From contig NZ_LR733293.1 in assembly GCF_902506095.1 (NCBI RefSeq), positions 1,036,548 through 1,100,547 on the forward strand: a DNA stretch of 64,000 nucleotides. Direction: 5' to 3'. Made by a program: the position numbers and the translations under genes. The DNA is from Arthrobacter sp. 9AX. Lineage in GTDB: Bacteria; Actinomycetota; Actinomycetes; Actinomycetales; Micrococcaceae. Positions within the stretch are counted from its first letter, which is position 1; every line of letters starts with the position of its first letter. Below the pieces are notes generated by a model. It did no database searches. It had not been told where the DNA came from and saw nothing but the letters and a program-made list of their open reading frames with translations. Below are positions 1 through 9,052 of the stretch, one piece after another.

Positions 1-1
1 G

Positions 2-1153
2 CTTCAGCTTGCCGGTGCCGTGCCGTTGCCGTACGGGGTGAAGGACATGGTGCTGCGGCCGCTGACCGTGCTGCCGCGGCACACCAACGGCATGACCTTC
101 ACCATCTTTGACGTCGAGGACGAGATCCTGCACACCGCCACGTTCTTCTCGGTGGGCGGGGGCTTCATCGTGCGGGAAGGCGAAGAAGAGGCGGCGCAGC
201 AGGAGCTTGAGGAGTCCAAGAAGGAACTGCCGTTGCCGTTCCGGACCGCTGCCGAGTTGCTGGATCACTGCCGGGAAACCGGGCTGGGGATCAGCGACGT
301 GATGCGGATCAACGAGGAGGACAGCCGTACGCCCGAGGAAATCCGGGCGGGCCTGCTGCATATCTACTCGGTGATGGAGGGCTGCGTTCAGACCAGCCTG
401 AAGCGCGAAGGTGTGCTGCCCGGGGGACTGAAGGTCCGGCGTCGTGCTCCTGACTGGTATGAGCGGTTGAAGAAGGAAAGTTCGCGGCTGGAACCGGAGA
501 ACCCGGAGGGTGAGGGCCAGGACTTCCATGACCCGAAGTATTGGCAGGAGTGGGTTAACTTGATCGCCTTGGCGGTGAACGAGGAAAACGCCTCCGGCGG
601 CCGGGTGGTCACCGCCCCGACGAACGGGGCGGCCGGGATCATTCCGGCGGTGCTGTATTACGCGCTGCACTTCGCGCCGGGGATGGAGAACGCCTCCCAG
701 GAGGACCGGGATGATGTGGTGGTGAAGTTCCTGCTCGCCGCCGGCGCGGTGGGGGTGCTGTACAAGGAACAGGCGTCGATTTCCGGGGCTGAGGTGGGTT
801 GCCAGGGCGAGGTGGGCTCGGCGTCGTCGATGGCCGCCGCGGGCCTGGCCGAGGTGATGGGCGGTACGCCGGCGCAGGTGGAGAACGCGGCGGAGATCGC
901 GATGGAGCACAACCTGGGACTGACCTGTGATCCGATCGGCGGGCTGGTGCAGGTGCCGTGCATTGAGCGGAACGCGATCGCTGCGGCGAAGGCGATCAAC
1001 GCCGCGAAGATGGCGCTGTGGGGTGACGGCTCGCACCGGGTCTCACTCGATGAAGTGATCGTGACCATGCGCGAAACCGGCAAGGACATGAGCTCCAAAT
1101 ACAAGGAAACGGCCATGGGCGGCCTCGCCGTCAACGTCGTCGCTGTGGGGTGA
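2..1153 (+). CDS. sdaA: L-serine dehydratase (iron-sulfur type), N-terminus cut by window edge, altered C-terminus
   Basis: Deaminates L-serine to pyruvate and ammonia in the cytoplasm with a [4Fe-4S] cluster. The frame is open from base 2, so the start and part of the N-terminal beta domain are missing; the alpha domain is complete. Three cysteines sit where the cluster ligands are expected: in EVGCQGE (codon 800-802), LTCDPIGG (926-928) and VPCIERN (959-961). The intact family end, NVVEC, is encoded further on (to 1278), but a 127-bp tandem duplication shifts the frame so that this product ends NVV-AVG at 1153. The terminal cysteine is therefore lost. In the Legionella enzyme, as I recall, that cysteine occupies the active site as an intrinsic inhibitor. 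The family assignment is secure; the effect of the changed tail is inference. Confidence 0.93.
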   Translation, partial: LQLAGAVPLPYGVKDMVLRPLTVLPRHTNGMTFTIFDVEDEILHTATFFSVGGGFIVREGEEEAAQQELEESKKELPLPFRTAAELLDHCRETGLGISDVMRINEEDSRTPEEIRAGLLHIYSVMEGCVQTSLKREGVLPGGLKVRRRAPDWYERLKKESSRLEPENPEGEGQDFHDPKYWQEWVNLIALAVNEENASGGRVVTAPTNGAAGIIPAVLYYALHFAPGMENASQEDRDDVVVKFLLAAGAVGVLYKEQASISGAEVGCQGEVGSASSMAAAGLAEVMGGTPAQVENAAEIAMEHNLGLTCDPIGGLVQVPCIERNAIAAAKAINAAKMALWGDGSHRVSLDEVIVTMRETGKDMSSKYKETAMGGLAVNVVAVG

Positions 1154-1269
1154 CGGCTCGCACCGGGTCTCACTCGATGAAGTGATCGTGACCATGCGCG
1201 AAACCGGCAAGGACATGAGCTCCAAATACAAGGAAACGGCCATGGGCGGCCTCGCCGTCAACGTCGTCG
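1014..1269. repeat. Perfect 127-bp tandem duplication over the sdaA 3' end
   Basis: Bases 1014-1142 and 1141-1269 are identical, with an offset of 127 bp and a 2-bp CG shared at the junction. The first mismatches are at 1013/1140 and 1143/1270. As 127 is not a multiple of 3, the second copy is out of frame: the first copy ends in a TGA made at the junction (1151-1153). The second copy still encodes the normal family terminus, ending Glu-Cys-TAG at 1278, but is not in frame with the gene body. Complete identity means the event is recent or is an assembly error. Confidence 0.97.
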
Positions 1270-1305
1270 AATGCTAGCGTCCCCCTGATGTAGTGACGCG
1301 GCGGG

Positions 1306-1851
1306 TCAGTTGTTGAGCGCTGCCCACAGGTTCAACGTGGCGGCGAACACAAGCCAGGACACATAGGGCAAAAGGAGCAGGCCAGCCATGCGGCTGATGG
1401 GGCCGAAGGACAGCACGGTCACAGCGACGGCGGCGATCAGGGCAAGGATGATTGCCTGCGCCAAATACAGGGCAGCGGCGCCGATGGCGGGATAGAGCCC
1501 GAAGAAAACCGGCGTCCAGGCAAGGTTCAGCGCAAGCTGGACTCCGTAAACCGCCAAGGCGCGCGGGGTACCGGGTCCCTGCTTCCGCCAGACCAGCCAG
1601 GCTGCCACGGCCATCGCCGTGTACAGGAAAGTCCAGACAGGGCCGAAGACCCAGTTGGGCGGCGACCAGGGCGCCTTGTCCGCCGTGCTGTACCAGCCGT
1701 TCACATTGTTGAACGTGGCGAGGGAACCCAGGCCCGCAACGAGGAACGACGCAGCCAGGAAGGCCGCCAGCACCAGGATCTGCCTGCCCACGCCCGGCTG
1801 TCCGGCGTTTTGGTTCCGGGCCGGCTTCAGCTCTCCGGGTGACGGCTGCAT
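1306..1851 (-). CDS. TspO/MBR-family membrane protein
   Basis: A 181-residue protein of the TspO/peripheral benzodiazepine receptor family. Known members bind porphyrins and related ligands at the membrane and act in tetrapyrrole or stress physiology. The hallmark aromatic stretch is present: NGWYSTADKAPWSPP followed by NWVFGPVWTFLY. There are about five hydrophobic segments, as in the family. I start at the ATG at 1851 rather than further upstream. This gives the usual family length, has a GAGGG motif just upstream, and removes an overlap with the divergent femX gene at 1977. The ligand is unknown. Confidence 0.88.
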   Translation of the reverse strand: MQPSPGELKPARNQNAGQPGVGRQILVLAAFLAASFLVAGLGSLATFNNVNGWYSTADKAPWSPPNWVFGPVWTFLYTAMAVAAWLVWRKQGPGTPRALAVYGVQLALNLAWTPVFFGLYPAIGAAALYLAQAIILALIAAVAVTVLSFGPISRMAGLLLLPYVSWLVFAATLNLWAALNN

Positions 1852-1976
1852 AACCCAACCCTCGCCAAGACCCGTGCGGCAGTCAAGGCAAGCTGCCGGC
1901 CGCCGGCGGCGCAGGAGGGCTCCGGACCGCCCTGCTGAAACGCCGCGGCGCTGCCAGCCTTTAGACTTGTGGTTGC

Positions 1977-3110
1977 ATGTCCGCACGCAGCCACGAGAAC
2001 AGAACCGCGCACAACCCCCGATTGGACACGGCCCCTTTGCGAGAATTCACCGCACGTTTTGCCACAGCCGAGGAAATTGAAAACTGGGACAAGCACGTCA
2101 CGGCCAACCCGAACGGCGGCAACATGCTGCAGTCAGCCGCGTATGCGTCGGTAAAGAACGGCACCGGCTGGAAAGTCCGGTTCCTGGTGCTGGAAAGCCC
2201 CGCCGCTGCCAGCTACAACCTGGTGCTGGAAAAGAAATTCCCGGTCCTGGGCCGGCTCTGGTACCTCATCAAAGGCCCTGACCTCGCAGCGGCCGGGGAC
2301 CTGAAGGCGGCACTGGAAGCCTGCGCGGCCTTCGTCCGGGAGAAGAGACTCAACGTCTTCACCATCAAGATCGAACCCGACATCGTGGACTCCGCCGATG
2401 TCCAGGCCCACCTGGCCGCCGCCGGCCTGGTGAAGGCACCCAACATCCAATCCAACGACTCCACCGCACTGCTGGACATCTCGGGCACGGAGGAAGCCGT
2501 CTTCAAGGCCATCTCCTCCCGGGCGCGCAACGCCATCCGCCGCGCCGAGCGGGAAGGCTGCGAGGTGCTCCGGAAAGAACCCGGCGCCGAGACCTACCGT
2601 GCGCTCTATGACCTCATGGCTGACACCGTCAACGCCAAGGGATCCATGCCGCTGCGCAGCTATGAGTACTACGCCGCGTTCTGGGACGAGTTCTGCAACC
2701 GCGGCCAGGGCAATTTCTTCTTCGTCTACGAGGACGGCAAACCCAGCGTGGGCGCCTTCGTCATCAACTACGGCGCCAAAGCGACGTACAAGGATGGCGG
2801 TTCCACCCAGAACCGCAAACAGTATGGCGATTCGCACCTGGTCCAGTGGGCAGCCATCCGGCGGATGCAGGAACTGGGGTGCACCGAATACGACTTCTGC
2901 GGTACCCCGCCCTCCGCCCGCATCAAGGACAAGACCCACAACCTGTACGGCATGGGCATGTTCAAGACCAGCTTCACCAAAACGGTCACCGACTTTGTGG
3001 GCTGCCACGATTACATCCTTGCTCCGCTCCGCCACCGCCTTTGGGTCAGCGGCGCCGAAAAGGTCTTCCGCCGGATCGAAACAGCGCGGACCGGCCAGCA
3101 GTTCTACTGA
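1977..3110 (+). CDS. FemABX-family aminoacyltransferase (peptidoglycan interpeptide bridge type)
   Basis: A 377-residue member of the FemABX group, which carries amino acids from aminoacyl-tRNA to the stem peptide of lipid II in the cytoplasm. It shows the two GNAT-like halves. The RARNAIRRAEREG segment near residue 190 and the later ARIKDKTHNLYGMGMFK segment are typical of FemX proteins. A second FemX gene follows 109 bp downstream on the same strand, suggesting bridge residues are added one after another, as expected for the multi-residue bridges of Arthrobacter (family knowledge). There is no long helical arm, unlike the neighbour. The amino acid transferred cannot be read from sequence. 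Confidence 0.87.
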   Translation: MSARSHENRTAHNPRLDTAPLREFTARFATAEEIENWDKHVTANPNGGNMLQSAAYASVKNGTGWKVRFLVLESPAAASYNLVLEKKFPVLGRLWYLIKGPDLAAAGDLKAALEACAAFVREKRLNVFTIKIEPDIVDSADVQAHLAAAGLVKAPNIQSNDSTALLDISGTEEAVFKAISSRARNAIRRAEREGCEVLRKEPGAETYRALYDLMADTVNAKGSMPLRSYEYYAAFWDEFCNRGQGNFFFVYEDGKPSVGAFVINYGAKATYKDGGSTQNRKQYGDSHLVQWAAIRRMQELGCTEYDFCGTPPSARIKDKTHNLYGMGMFKTSFTKTVTDFVGCHDYILAPLRHRLWVSGAEKVFRRIETARTGQQFY

Positions 3111-3219
3111 CCGCCGTCCGGCACCCTGAACCACAGGTTGCACGCGGGCCGCGCCCGAACACCCGTCCCTGATCCTGCGCCTTGCATCCAGGCCATCCAC
3201 ACGTGAATAAGGAAATCCC

Positions 3220-4536
3220 TTGAATCCAGTGACCACCGGCACCGACCTTGAATTCGCCATCCTCAGCGAATCAGAGTTCGAGGCTTTTGCGGCCAAGCAC
3301 CCGCTCAACAGCTTCCTCCAGTCCGTTGACTTCGCCCGTTTCCAGCGCGCCCGCGGGCAGCAGGTGGAGCTCTTCGGCATCAAGCGCGACGGCGGACTGG
3401 TCGCCGCCGGGAAACTGAACTACACCACCACCCGCCTGGGATACACGGTGTGTGAATGCGCCAAGGGACCCCTGATGGACTATTCGGACACGGAACTGGT
3501 GGGTGCCGTCGTCGGACTCCTCAGCCGGCGCGCCGCCGAACGGAAAGCCGCGGAGCTGCGCATTTCTCCCAACGTCAGATACATCGCACGCGATGCCGAC
3601 GGGGCAGAGCACCCCGAGGTGGAGGACAACCGGCCGCTGGTGGCTAGGCTTGAGTCGCTGGGCTTCCAGCACCAGGGGCTGGACATGAACTTCGTCAACG
3701 TGAACTGGATGTTCATCAAGGGCCTGGAAGGCATCAAGGACGCCGAAGAACTCATCATGGGCACCAGCTACCGGACGCGCAAGGCCATCCGGAAAGCCGA
3801 GAAGAACGGTGTGTTCCTGGAACAGGCCACGCTGGAAACCCTGGACGACTTCTATGGCGCGCTGAGCAGGGCCGGGGACGAGAAGGGGTTCGTCTACCGC
3901 GAACGCGCCTACTACGAGCACCTGCTCCGCACCACCTCCGCCGAGTTCACCAAACTCATGATGGCCAAGATCGACATTCCGGCCTACCGGAAATCCATCA
4001 CCGAGCGTCTGGCGGAGGAATCGGCCACGGCTGCGGAGCTTCGCCGCGAGGTGGAAGAGACCGGCAGCAAGAAAAAAGCGAACCGGCTCAAGGTAGTCCA
4101 GGACCTCGTGGACAGCTACGAGCGCAGCCTGAAGGACATCGAACGCTTCCCCGACTCCGTAGGCGTCGCCACTGTGGCAGCCATCCACTTCGTCTGCTAC
4201 GGGGACGAGGTGGTGTGCGTGATCGGCGGCACCGTACAGGACTACATCTACTTCAACGGCGCCACGTCGCTGTACTGGGGCATGATGTTGCATGCCCTGG
4301 AAAAGGGCTACCCGCGGTACAACTTCTACGGAACGTTCGGCATCTCCGGGCAGGACGAGGAAGGCCACGGCGGCTACGAATTCAAGAAGGGCTTCGGCGG
4401 GGAAGTGGTCCAGCTGGTGGGCGACTTCGTGACGCCGGTCCGCCCAGCCGTCTTCCACGCCAACCGCCTGGCCCGGGCCGCGGTGGCCGCGGCACGCACG
4501 GTTCTGGGCAAGCTGCCCCGAAGGCGTTCCGCCTGA
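3220..4536 (+). CDS. FemABX-family aminoacyltransferase with helical arm
   Basis: A 438-residue second FemX paralogue. It shares the acyltransferase core with the preceding gene (SYRTRKAIRKAEKNG near residue 190) but has an insertion of charged heptad-like sequence at about residues 255-305. This resembles the coiled-coil arm of Staphylococcus FemA, thought to contact tRNA. The C-terminal part carries the usual YNFYGTFGISG segment. The start is a TTG at 3220 with AAGGAA a few bases upstream. It probably adds a different bridge residue to lipid II than its neighbour; that division of labour is inference. Confidence 0.86.
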   Translation: MNPVTTGTDLEFAILSESEFEAFAAKHPLNSFLQSVDFARFQRARGQQVELFGIKRDGGLVAAGKLNYTTTRLGYTVCECAKGPLMDYSDTELVGAVVGLLSRRAAERKAAELRISPNVRYIARDADGAEHPEVEDNRPLVARLESLGFQHQGLDMNFVNVNWMFIKGLEGIKDAEELIMGTSYRTRKAIRKAEKNGVFLEQATLETLDDFYGALSRAGDEKGFVYRERAYYEHLLRTTSAEFTKLMMAKIDIPAYRKSITERLAEESATAAELRREVEETGSKKKANRLKVVQDLVDSYERSLKDIERFPDSVGVATVAAIHFVCYGDEVVCVIGGTVQDYIYFNGATSLYWGMMLHALEKGYPRYNFYGTFGISGQDEEGHGGYEFKKGFGGEVVQLVGDFVTPVRPAVFHANRLARAAVAAARTVLGKLPRRRSA

Positions 4537-4573
4537 AAGACTGTTCATTGCACCGCACTGGGAGGAGGCACCC

Positions 4574-6061
4574 ATGACTGACCGGCGGGAACACCCCGGA
4601 CGCAGGCCACATACGGACGGACTGCCCAAGACCGAGCCGCTGACACCCTCCCAGGTGCGGCAGAACGCCGCCGCCAAAAGAATGCTGCGGCGCCTGGTGC
4701 AGGGCGAAAACCCGCCCACAGCACCGCTGAGCATCGTGGATCGGCTCACGGGCAGCCCCTATGCCAACCCCATGATCCAGGTGGGCGGCGTTGATACCTC
4801 TGCCCGCAAAACCCTCGACTTCGCCCTGCACCTGGCAGAAACGATGTTCCGCTACGGCGCCGGCGCCCTCGAGGTGGAAACCAGCATCATTGCCGTGACC
4901 GCGGCGCTGGGCCTGAAGAACATCGAAGTGGACATCACCAACCAGTCCGTGGGCATCAACTATGCCCCGAAGGACCAGACGCCCATCGCGCTGCTCCGTG
5001 TGGTGCGCTCCTGGACGAACAACTACGCCGGCCTTGCCAAAGTCCACCAGCTGGTCACGGACATCGTGGCCGGGGGAGTAGGCCGCGACGAGGCCATCCG
5101 CCGGCTGGACGAGGCCATCACCAGTCCAAAGCCGTTCCCGCGGTGGATGGTCACGGTGGCCTTCGGGACGTTCGCGGCGGTCTTTGTGGGTGTCCTGGGT
5201 GGCGGCCCCGTGTCCTCCGCCATCGCCTTCGTCGCCAACATCGCCATCAGCCTGCTGGCCCGCCAACTCGGCCGGTGGCGGGTGCCGGACTTCTTCATCA
5301 CCGCCAGCTGCTCGTTCGTGGTGACACAGCTGGCGCTGGTGCTCTGGCAGTTCGGGCTCACCACTTCGCCGGCCATCGTAGTGGTGGGCGGAATCCTCCT
5401 GCTCCTGCCCACAGGCCGCCTCGTCTCCTCCGTGCAGGACGCCATCAACGGATTCCCCGTCACCGCGGCCGGGCGTTTCCTGTCCACGCTGCTGACCTTC
5501 GGCGCCATCGTGGCGGGCATCGCGGTGGCCTTTGTGGTGGGGGAGCTGACGGGAATGCAGCGCATCGACGTCACCGAGACCTTCCCGCCCGCCTACGATC
5601 TCTGGGTCCTGGTGGTCTTCGTAGCCGTGGCGGTGATGGCCATCGGCGTCACGGAACAGACCAGCTGGAAGCTGCTGCTGCCCACCGCCGGGGTGGGGGT
5701 GGCCGGTTACTTCGTCCTGCTGGGCGCCAGCCAGTTGGGGGTCGGGGACCGGTTCTCGCCTGCCCTCGCCGCTGTGGTCATCGGACTGCTGGCCCGGGTG
5801 GTCGCCCTGCGGATGGGAGCGCCGCAACTTGTGGTGGCCGTCCCGGCAGCACTGATCCTGCTGCCTGGCCTGACGATCTTCCGGTCGATGTACGTGCTCA
5901 CCATCGAGGAAACGCAGATCCTCTTCGGGGCCGGCGGAATGCTCAACGCCGGGGCAATAGTCCTGGGCACGGCGGGCGGGATTGTCCTCGGTGACACGCT
6001 GGCCCGGCCACTGACCCTAAGCCTGGCGAGCAACGAGCGGCGCCGCGCCCGCCGCCGCTGA
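4574..6061 (+). CDS. thrE: Threonine/serine exporter, ThrE family
   Basis: A 495-residue integral membrane protein close in length to Corynebacterium ThrE. The N-terminal cytoplasmic part (to about residue 190) is the conserved ThrE domain, with GAGALEVETSI and a region resembling a hydrolase fold. About ten hydrophobic segments follow (residues 190-485), corresponding to the paired ThrE and ThrE_2 membrane modules. The family exports L-threonine and L-serine using the proton gradient. It starts 37 bp after the second femX gene behind an AGGAGG ribosome site (4561-4566), so the three may be co-transcribed. The substrate is inferred from the family. Confidence 0.85.
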   Translation: MTDRREHPGRRPHTDGLPKTEPLTPSQVRQNAAAKRMLRRLVQGENPPTAPLSIVDRLTGSPYANPMIQVGGVDTSARKTLDFALHLAETMFRYGAGALEVETSIIAVTAALGLKNIEVDITNQSVGINYAPKDQTPIALLRVVRSWTNNYAGLAKVHQLVTDIVAGGVGRDEAIRRLDEAITSPKPFPRWMVTVAFGTFAAVFVGVLGGGPVSSAIAFVANIAISLLARQLGRWRVPDFFITASCSFVVTQLALVLWQFGLTTSPAIVVVGGILLLLPTGRLVSSVQDAINGFPVTAAGRFLSTLLTFGAIVAGIAVAFVVGELTGMQRIDVTETFPPAYDLWVLVVFVAVAVMAIGVTEQTSWKLLLPTAGVGVAGYFVLLGASQLGVGDRFSPALAAVVIGLLARVVALRMGAPQLVVAVPAALILLPGLTIFRSMYVLTIEETQILFGAGGMLNAGAIVLGTAGGIVLGDTLARPLTLSLASNERRRARRR

Positions 6062-6090
6062 CCGCCGCCCCTGGCTCCTGCGGCCGCCGG

Positions 6091-6930
6091 CTAGATCTGG
6101 CCGACCGGCAGCTTCTTCTCGGCCTGGAACACGTCCTCCACCCGGCCCTTGGCCCAGTAGCCCGAGAGCGAAACCTGTTTGCGGTCGAGGCCGCGCTGCT
6201 TGAAGAAGACGTCGCGCAGGGCCTTCATGTAGCCCCGCTCGCCATGGGCGAAGACGTCCACGCGGCCATCAGGCCATGGGGCATCCGCAACTGCCTGGAC
6301 CAGGAGGCCACTCTCGCCGGCAGGGACGCCCTTGCGGGTGAGCCAGCGGACCTCCACGCCGGTAGGGGCCGCGATCGGCTGGATGTCGGCCTCTGAATCC
6401 ACCTCCAGGAACGCCAGGCCGGCGGCTTCCGGCGGCAGAGACTCGATGGACGCCGCGATGGCCGGCAGCGCTGCCTCGTCGCCGGCGAAGAGGTACCAGT
6501 CGGCGTCGGGTGCCGGATTGTAGGCGCCGCCCGGGCCGGTGAACGTCAGCGCGTCGCCCGGCTGCGCCTTCGCCGCCCAGGGCCCGGCAAGGCCTTCGTC
6601 GCCATGGACCACAAAATCGATGGCCAGTTCGCGGGCGGCCACATCCACCCAGCGGACGGTGTAGGTGCGGGTGTAGGGCCACTGTTCCCGCGGCATGGTT
6701 TCGCGGATGGTCCACAGATCCAGCGGGGACGGGTACTCGACGCCCGGCTGGGGAAACACCAGCTTGACGTAGCGGTCCACGAAGCCGTTGGTGGTGAAGT
6801 CCGCGAAGCCGTCCCCGCCAGCAATAATCCGGACCATGTGCGGGGACAGTTCTTCCCTGCGGAGCACGGTGAGGTTCACCTGTGGACGGCTCTTTTTGGT
6901 GGCGCTGGTGGCGGCGGGGATCGTGGTCAT
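6091..6930 (-). CDS. Siderophore-interacting protein (FAD-dependent ferric-siderophore reductase)
   Basis: A 279-residue cytoplasmic flavoprotein of the SIP family that reduces ferric siderophores to release iron. The N-terminal FAD-binding barrel contains YTRTYTVRWVD and DFVVHGDEGLAGPWA. The C-terminal part has FAGDEAALPAI and ends in the family pattern SLSGYWAKGRVEDVFQAEKK. The ATG at 6930 has no ribosome site; instead a DtxR-type box and a -10-like TAGGCT lie directly upstream, suggesting a leaderless transcript under iron control. A DtxR-family regulator is encoded at 25324. Confidence 0.9.
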   Translation of the reverse strand: MTTIPAATSATKKSRPQVNLTVLRREELSPHMVRIIAGGDGFADFTTNGFVDRYVKLVFPQPGVEYPSPLDLWTIRETMPREQWPYTRTYTVRWVDVAARELAIDFVVHGDEGLAGPWAAKAQPGDALTFTGPGGAYNPAPDADWYLFAGDEAALPAIAASIESLPPEAAGLAFLEVDSEADIQPIAAPTGVEVRWLTRKGVPAGESGLLVQAVADAPWPDGRVDVFAHGERGYMKALRDVFFKQRGLDRKQVSLSGYWAKGRVEDVFQAEKKLPVGQI

Positions 6931-6948
6931 AAGGCAAGCCTAAGCTAA
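6930..6948 (-). promoter_or_regulatory. Candidate DtxR/IdeR box overlapping the SIP start codon
   Basis: On the minus strand the 19-mer reads TTAGCTTAGGCTTGCCTTA. It matches the DtxR/IdeR consensus as I recall it (TTAGGTTAGGCTAACCTAA) at 15 of 19 positions. It touches the ATG of the siderophore-interacting protein gene. Within it, TAGGCT lies six bases before the ATG, the spacing expected of a -10 element driving a leaderless mRNA. Bound iron-loaded repressor would block both the -10 and the start. Confidence 0.65.
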
Positions 6949-7715
6949 GGGACTGGCGGGAGCTCCCAGGTTACGTCGGGCGCCCCCTGCGCGCGCAGGA
7001 GTTCGTTGACGCGGCTGAAGGGGCGGGAACCGAAGAATCCGCGGGACGCGGACAGCGGGCTGGGGTGGGCGCTCGCCACCGCGGGGGCGCCGTACAGGAG
7101 CGGCCGGACGCCTTCCGCGTCCTTTCCCCACAGAACGGCGACCAAGGGCATCGGCGACCCGTCCCGACGGCGGCGCGCAGCGACGGCCGTGACGGCCGCC
7201 GCCGTAATTTTCTCCCAGCCTTTTCCGCGGTGGGAGCCGGCAGCACCCGCCCGCACGGTCATGACCCGGTTCAGGAGCAGCACGCCCTGGCCGGCCCAGG
7301 CGGAAAGGTCGCCATGCACCCGGGCAGGGAGTCCCAGGTCCGATTCCAACTCCCGATAGATGTTGGCGAGGCTCCGCGGGATGGGCCGCGTGCGCGGATC
7401 GACGGAAAAGGAGAGCCCGACGGCGTGTCCCGGTGTGGGGTAGGGGTCCTGGCCGACGATGAGCACCTTGACGTCCGCGAGCGGCTGCCGGAATGCGCGC
7501 AGGACGTTCGACGGCGACGGCAGGACCCGGTGCCCGGTTGCCACTTCGCCCGCGAGGAAGGTGAGCACCTGGCGGAGTTCGCTTTCCACGCCGGCCAGGG
7601 CAGCGGCCCAGTCCGGTGCCATCAGCTCGTCCAGGGGGAGGCGCGCCAGTTCGGCGAAACCGACCGCATCCGCCGTTTCCTGCGCCAGTTCGAACAAGGC
7701 ATCTGATTCAAACAC
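6945..7715 (-). CDS. ung: Uracil-DNA glycosylase
   Basis: Removes uracil from DNA as the first step of base excision repair. The family 1 motifs are complete. The water-activating loop [10 protein letters not shown] has its catalytic Asp near residue 90. [12 protein letters not shown] follows, and the DNA-intercalation loop [12 protein letters not shown] carries the catalytic histidine. I favour the GTG at 7715 (256 residues); an in-frame TTG at 7772 would give 275 residues, but its first 19 residues look non-conserved. The gene's last codons overlap the DtxR-type box of the next gene on this strand. Function is secure, the start less so. Confidence 0.92.
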   Translation of the reverse strand: MFESDALFELAQETADAVGFAELARLPLDELMAPDWAAALAGVESELRQVLTFLAGEVATGHRVLPSPSNVLRAFRQPLADVKVLIVGQDPYPTPGHAVGLSFSVDPRTRPIPRSLANIYRELESDLGLPARVHGDLSAWAGQGVLLLNRVMTVRAGAAGSHRGKGWEKITAAAVTAVAARRRRDGSPMPLVAVLWGKDAEGVRPLLYGAPAVASAHPSPLSASRGFFGSRPFSRVNELLRAQGAPDVTWELPPVP

Positions 7716-7841
7716 CGTCCCATTCTTGCAGGGGCGCCCCGCTTCCGGCCTGCTGACGCCTGCGGGTTCCAAATGACATTGGTGTTATTCGCCCGTAGCA
7801 TGGGGGTCAGACATTTTCGCAATCAGCAAAAGGAGTGTGCC

Positions 7842-8171
7842 GTGGCGGAGCCAGCTCGGGAGCACCTGCCGGAGCAGGAACCACGGCATTCGCTCCTGGC
7901 CGATTTTACCCTCCGTGACTCGCCGCTGAGTGAGCGGGACCAGCAGATGCTTGCCCTGGAGCGGCAGTGGTGGAAGTACGCCGGCGCCAAGGAACAGGCC
8001 ATCCGGGAGCTTTTCGACCTCTCCGCGACGCACTACTATCAGCTGCTCAATGCCCTCATTGATACCGAGGATGCACTGGCCCACGATCCCATGCTGGTGA
8101 AGCGATTGCGTAGACTACGTACGTCGCGCCACCGTGCACGCACCGCCCGGCGCCTGGGGTCCGGCGCGTAA
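7842..8171 (+). CDS. DUF3263 family protein
   Basis: A 109-residue basic protein of the actinobacterial DUF3263 family. The core runs from about residue 22 (LRDSPLSERDQQMLALERQ) through an HTH-like segment (KEQAIRELFDLSATHYYQLL) to an arginine-rich C-terminus (RLRRLRTSRHRARTARR). The GTG at 7842 was chosen because AAGGAG lies ten bases upstream and the domain begins soon after. The next gene is LytR_C, a pairing common in Actinobacteria. No function is established; the HTH-like helices and basic tail would fit nucleic acid binding. Confidence 0.82.
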   Translation: MAEPAREHLPEQEPRHSLLADFTLRDSPLSERDQQMLALERQWWKYAGAKEQAIRELFDLSATHYYQLLNALIDTEDALAHDPMLVKRLRRLRTSRHRARTARRLGSGA

Positions 8172-8221
8172 GACGCTCCCGCTGTTCCCTCAACAGCAAA
8201 CCAACAAGGATGTCATCCACC

Positions 8222-8860
8222 ATGACCAGATACGCCCGCGATGAATTCGACAAGGTCCCGGAGAGTGCTTCGCGGCAAGGTGTCCACCGCACGGCTTCCG
8301 CCCCCGCCAGTGTGCGGCTGTGGCCGATCCTGGCAGTGGGCATTGCCGCACTCGCCATCGGACTGGTCTCCTTCCTGATCCTCCCCAAGCTGGCATTCAA
8401 CACCGCCGGCAACCAGGCGTCCGTCAGCCAGGAGGCCGCGCCGCTCGCAACCACGGGCTCCACGCCTTCGGCAACACCCGATGCGACTCCCTCCACCACA
8501 ACGCAGCCTTCAGCATCCACTGCACCCGAAGCCAGTGCCGAGGCCGAACCCGCACCGGCCTCAACTGCCATCTCCCCGGCACGGATCAACAAGGCGCAGG
8601 CCGTGGCCGTGTACAACGCCACCGGGATGGGCGGGCTGGCCGGCCGGGTTGGCGGCACCGTCCAGGCCGACGGCTGGATGCTGGGGCAGGTGGGCAACTG
8701 GGCCGGCGCGCCGCAGCAGACCTCCACCATCTTCTATTCAGGAGCAGGCCAACTGGCCAGCGCCCAGGCCCTGGCCGAACTCCTCGGCATCCCCACCCTG
8801 GTGAACAGCACCGAATTCCAGGTGCCCCTGGTTGTGGTGCTCGGTCCCGGCTACCGGTAA
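8222..8860 (+). CDS. Membrane-anchored LytR C-terminal domain protein
   Basis: A 212-residue protein with a short cytoplasmic N-terminus and one membrane helix at about residues 38-60. A Thr/Ser/Pro/Ala-rich linker (65-120) and an extracytoplasmic LytR_C domain follow (AVYNATGMGGLAGRVGGTV to the C-terminus). LytR_C domains accompany LytR-CpsA-Psr enzymes of the cell envelope, but no catalytic LCP domain is present here, so an accessory cell-wall role is the most that can be said. The ATG at 8222 is 11 bases after AAGGA; an ATG at 8210 is possible but overlaps that ribosome site. Confidence 0.82.
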   Translation: MTRYARDEFDKVPESASRQGVHRTASAPASVRLWPILAVGIAALAIGLVSFLILPKLAFNTAGNQASVSQEAAPLATTGSTPSATPDATPSTTTQPSASTAPEASAEAEPAPASTAISPARINKAQAVAVYNATGMGGLAGRVGGTVQADGWMLGQVGNWAGAPQQTSTIFYSGAGQLASAQALAELLGIPTLVNSTEFQVPLVVVLGPGYR

Positions 8861-9052
8861 ACAGCCACCCCGCCCGCAGGGGCGGACTGCCGGGGAACGC
8901 CTGCTGTTACGCCTGAATAACTATTGCAGGCCGTCCCTCAGGCGCCACGCCCCGGCCGAGCGGAATTGGCTAGAGTGAATTTCAGGTTCGGTTGGGGCCA
9001 GCCGGCACTCAGCGGCGCGGGCGCCCGGACGCAACGGAAAGAGTGGTCGGAC

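Noticed and set aside
1154..1278. Second copy of the sdaA 3' end as a separate small gene
   Set aside because: It is an out-of-frame duplicate with no start signal; it is explained as duplication debris.
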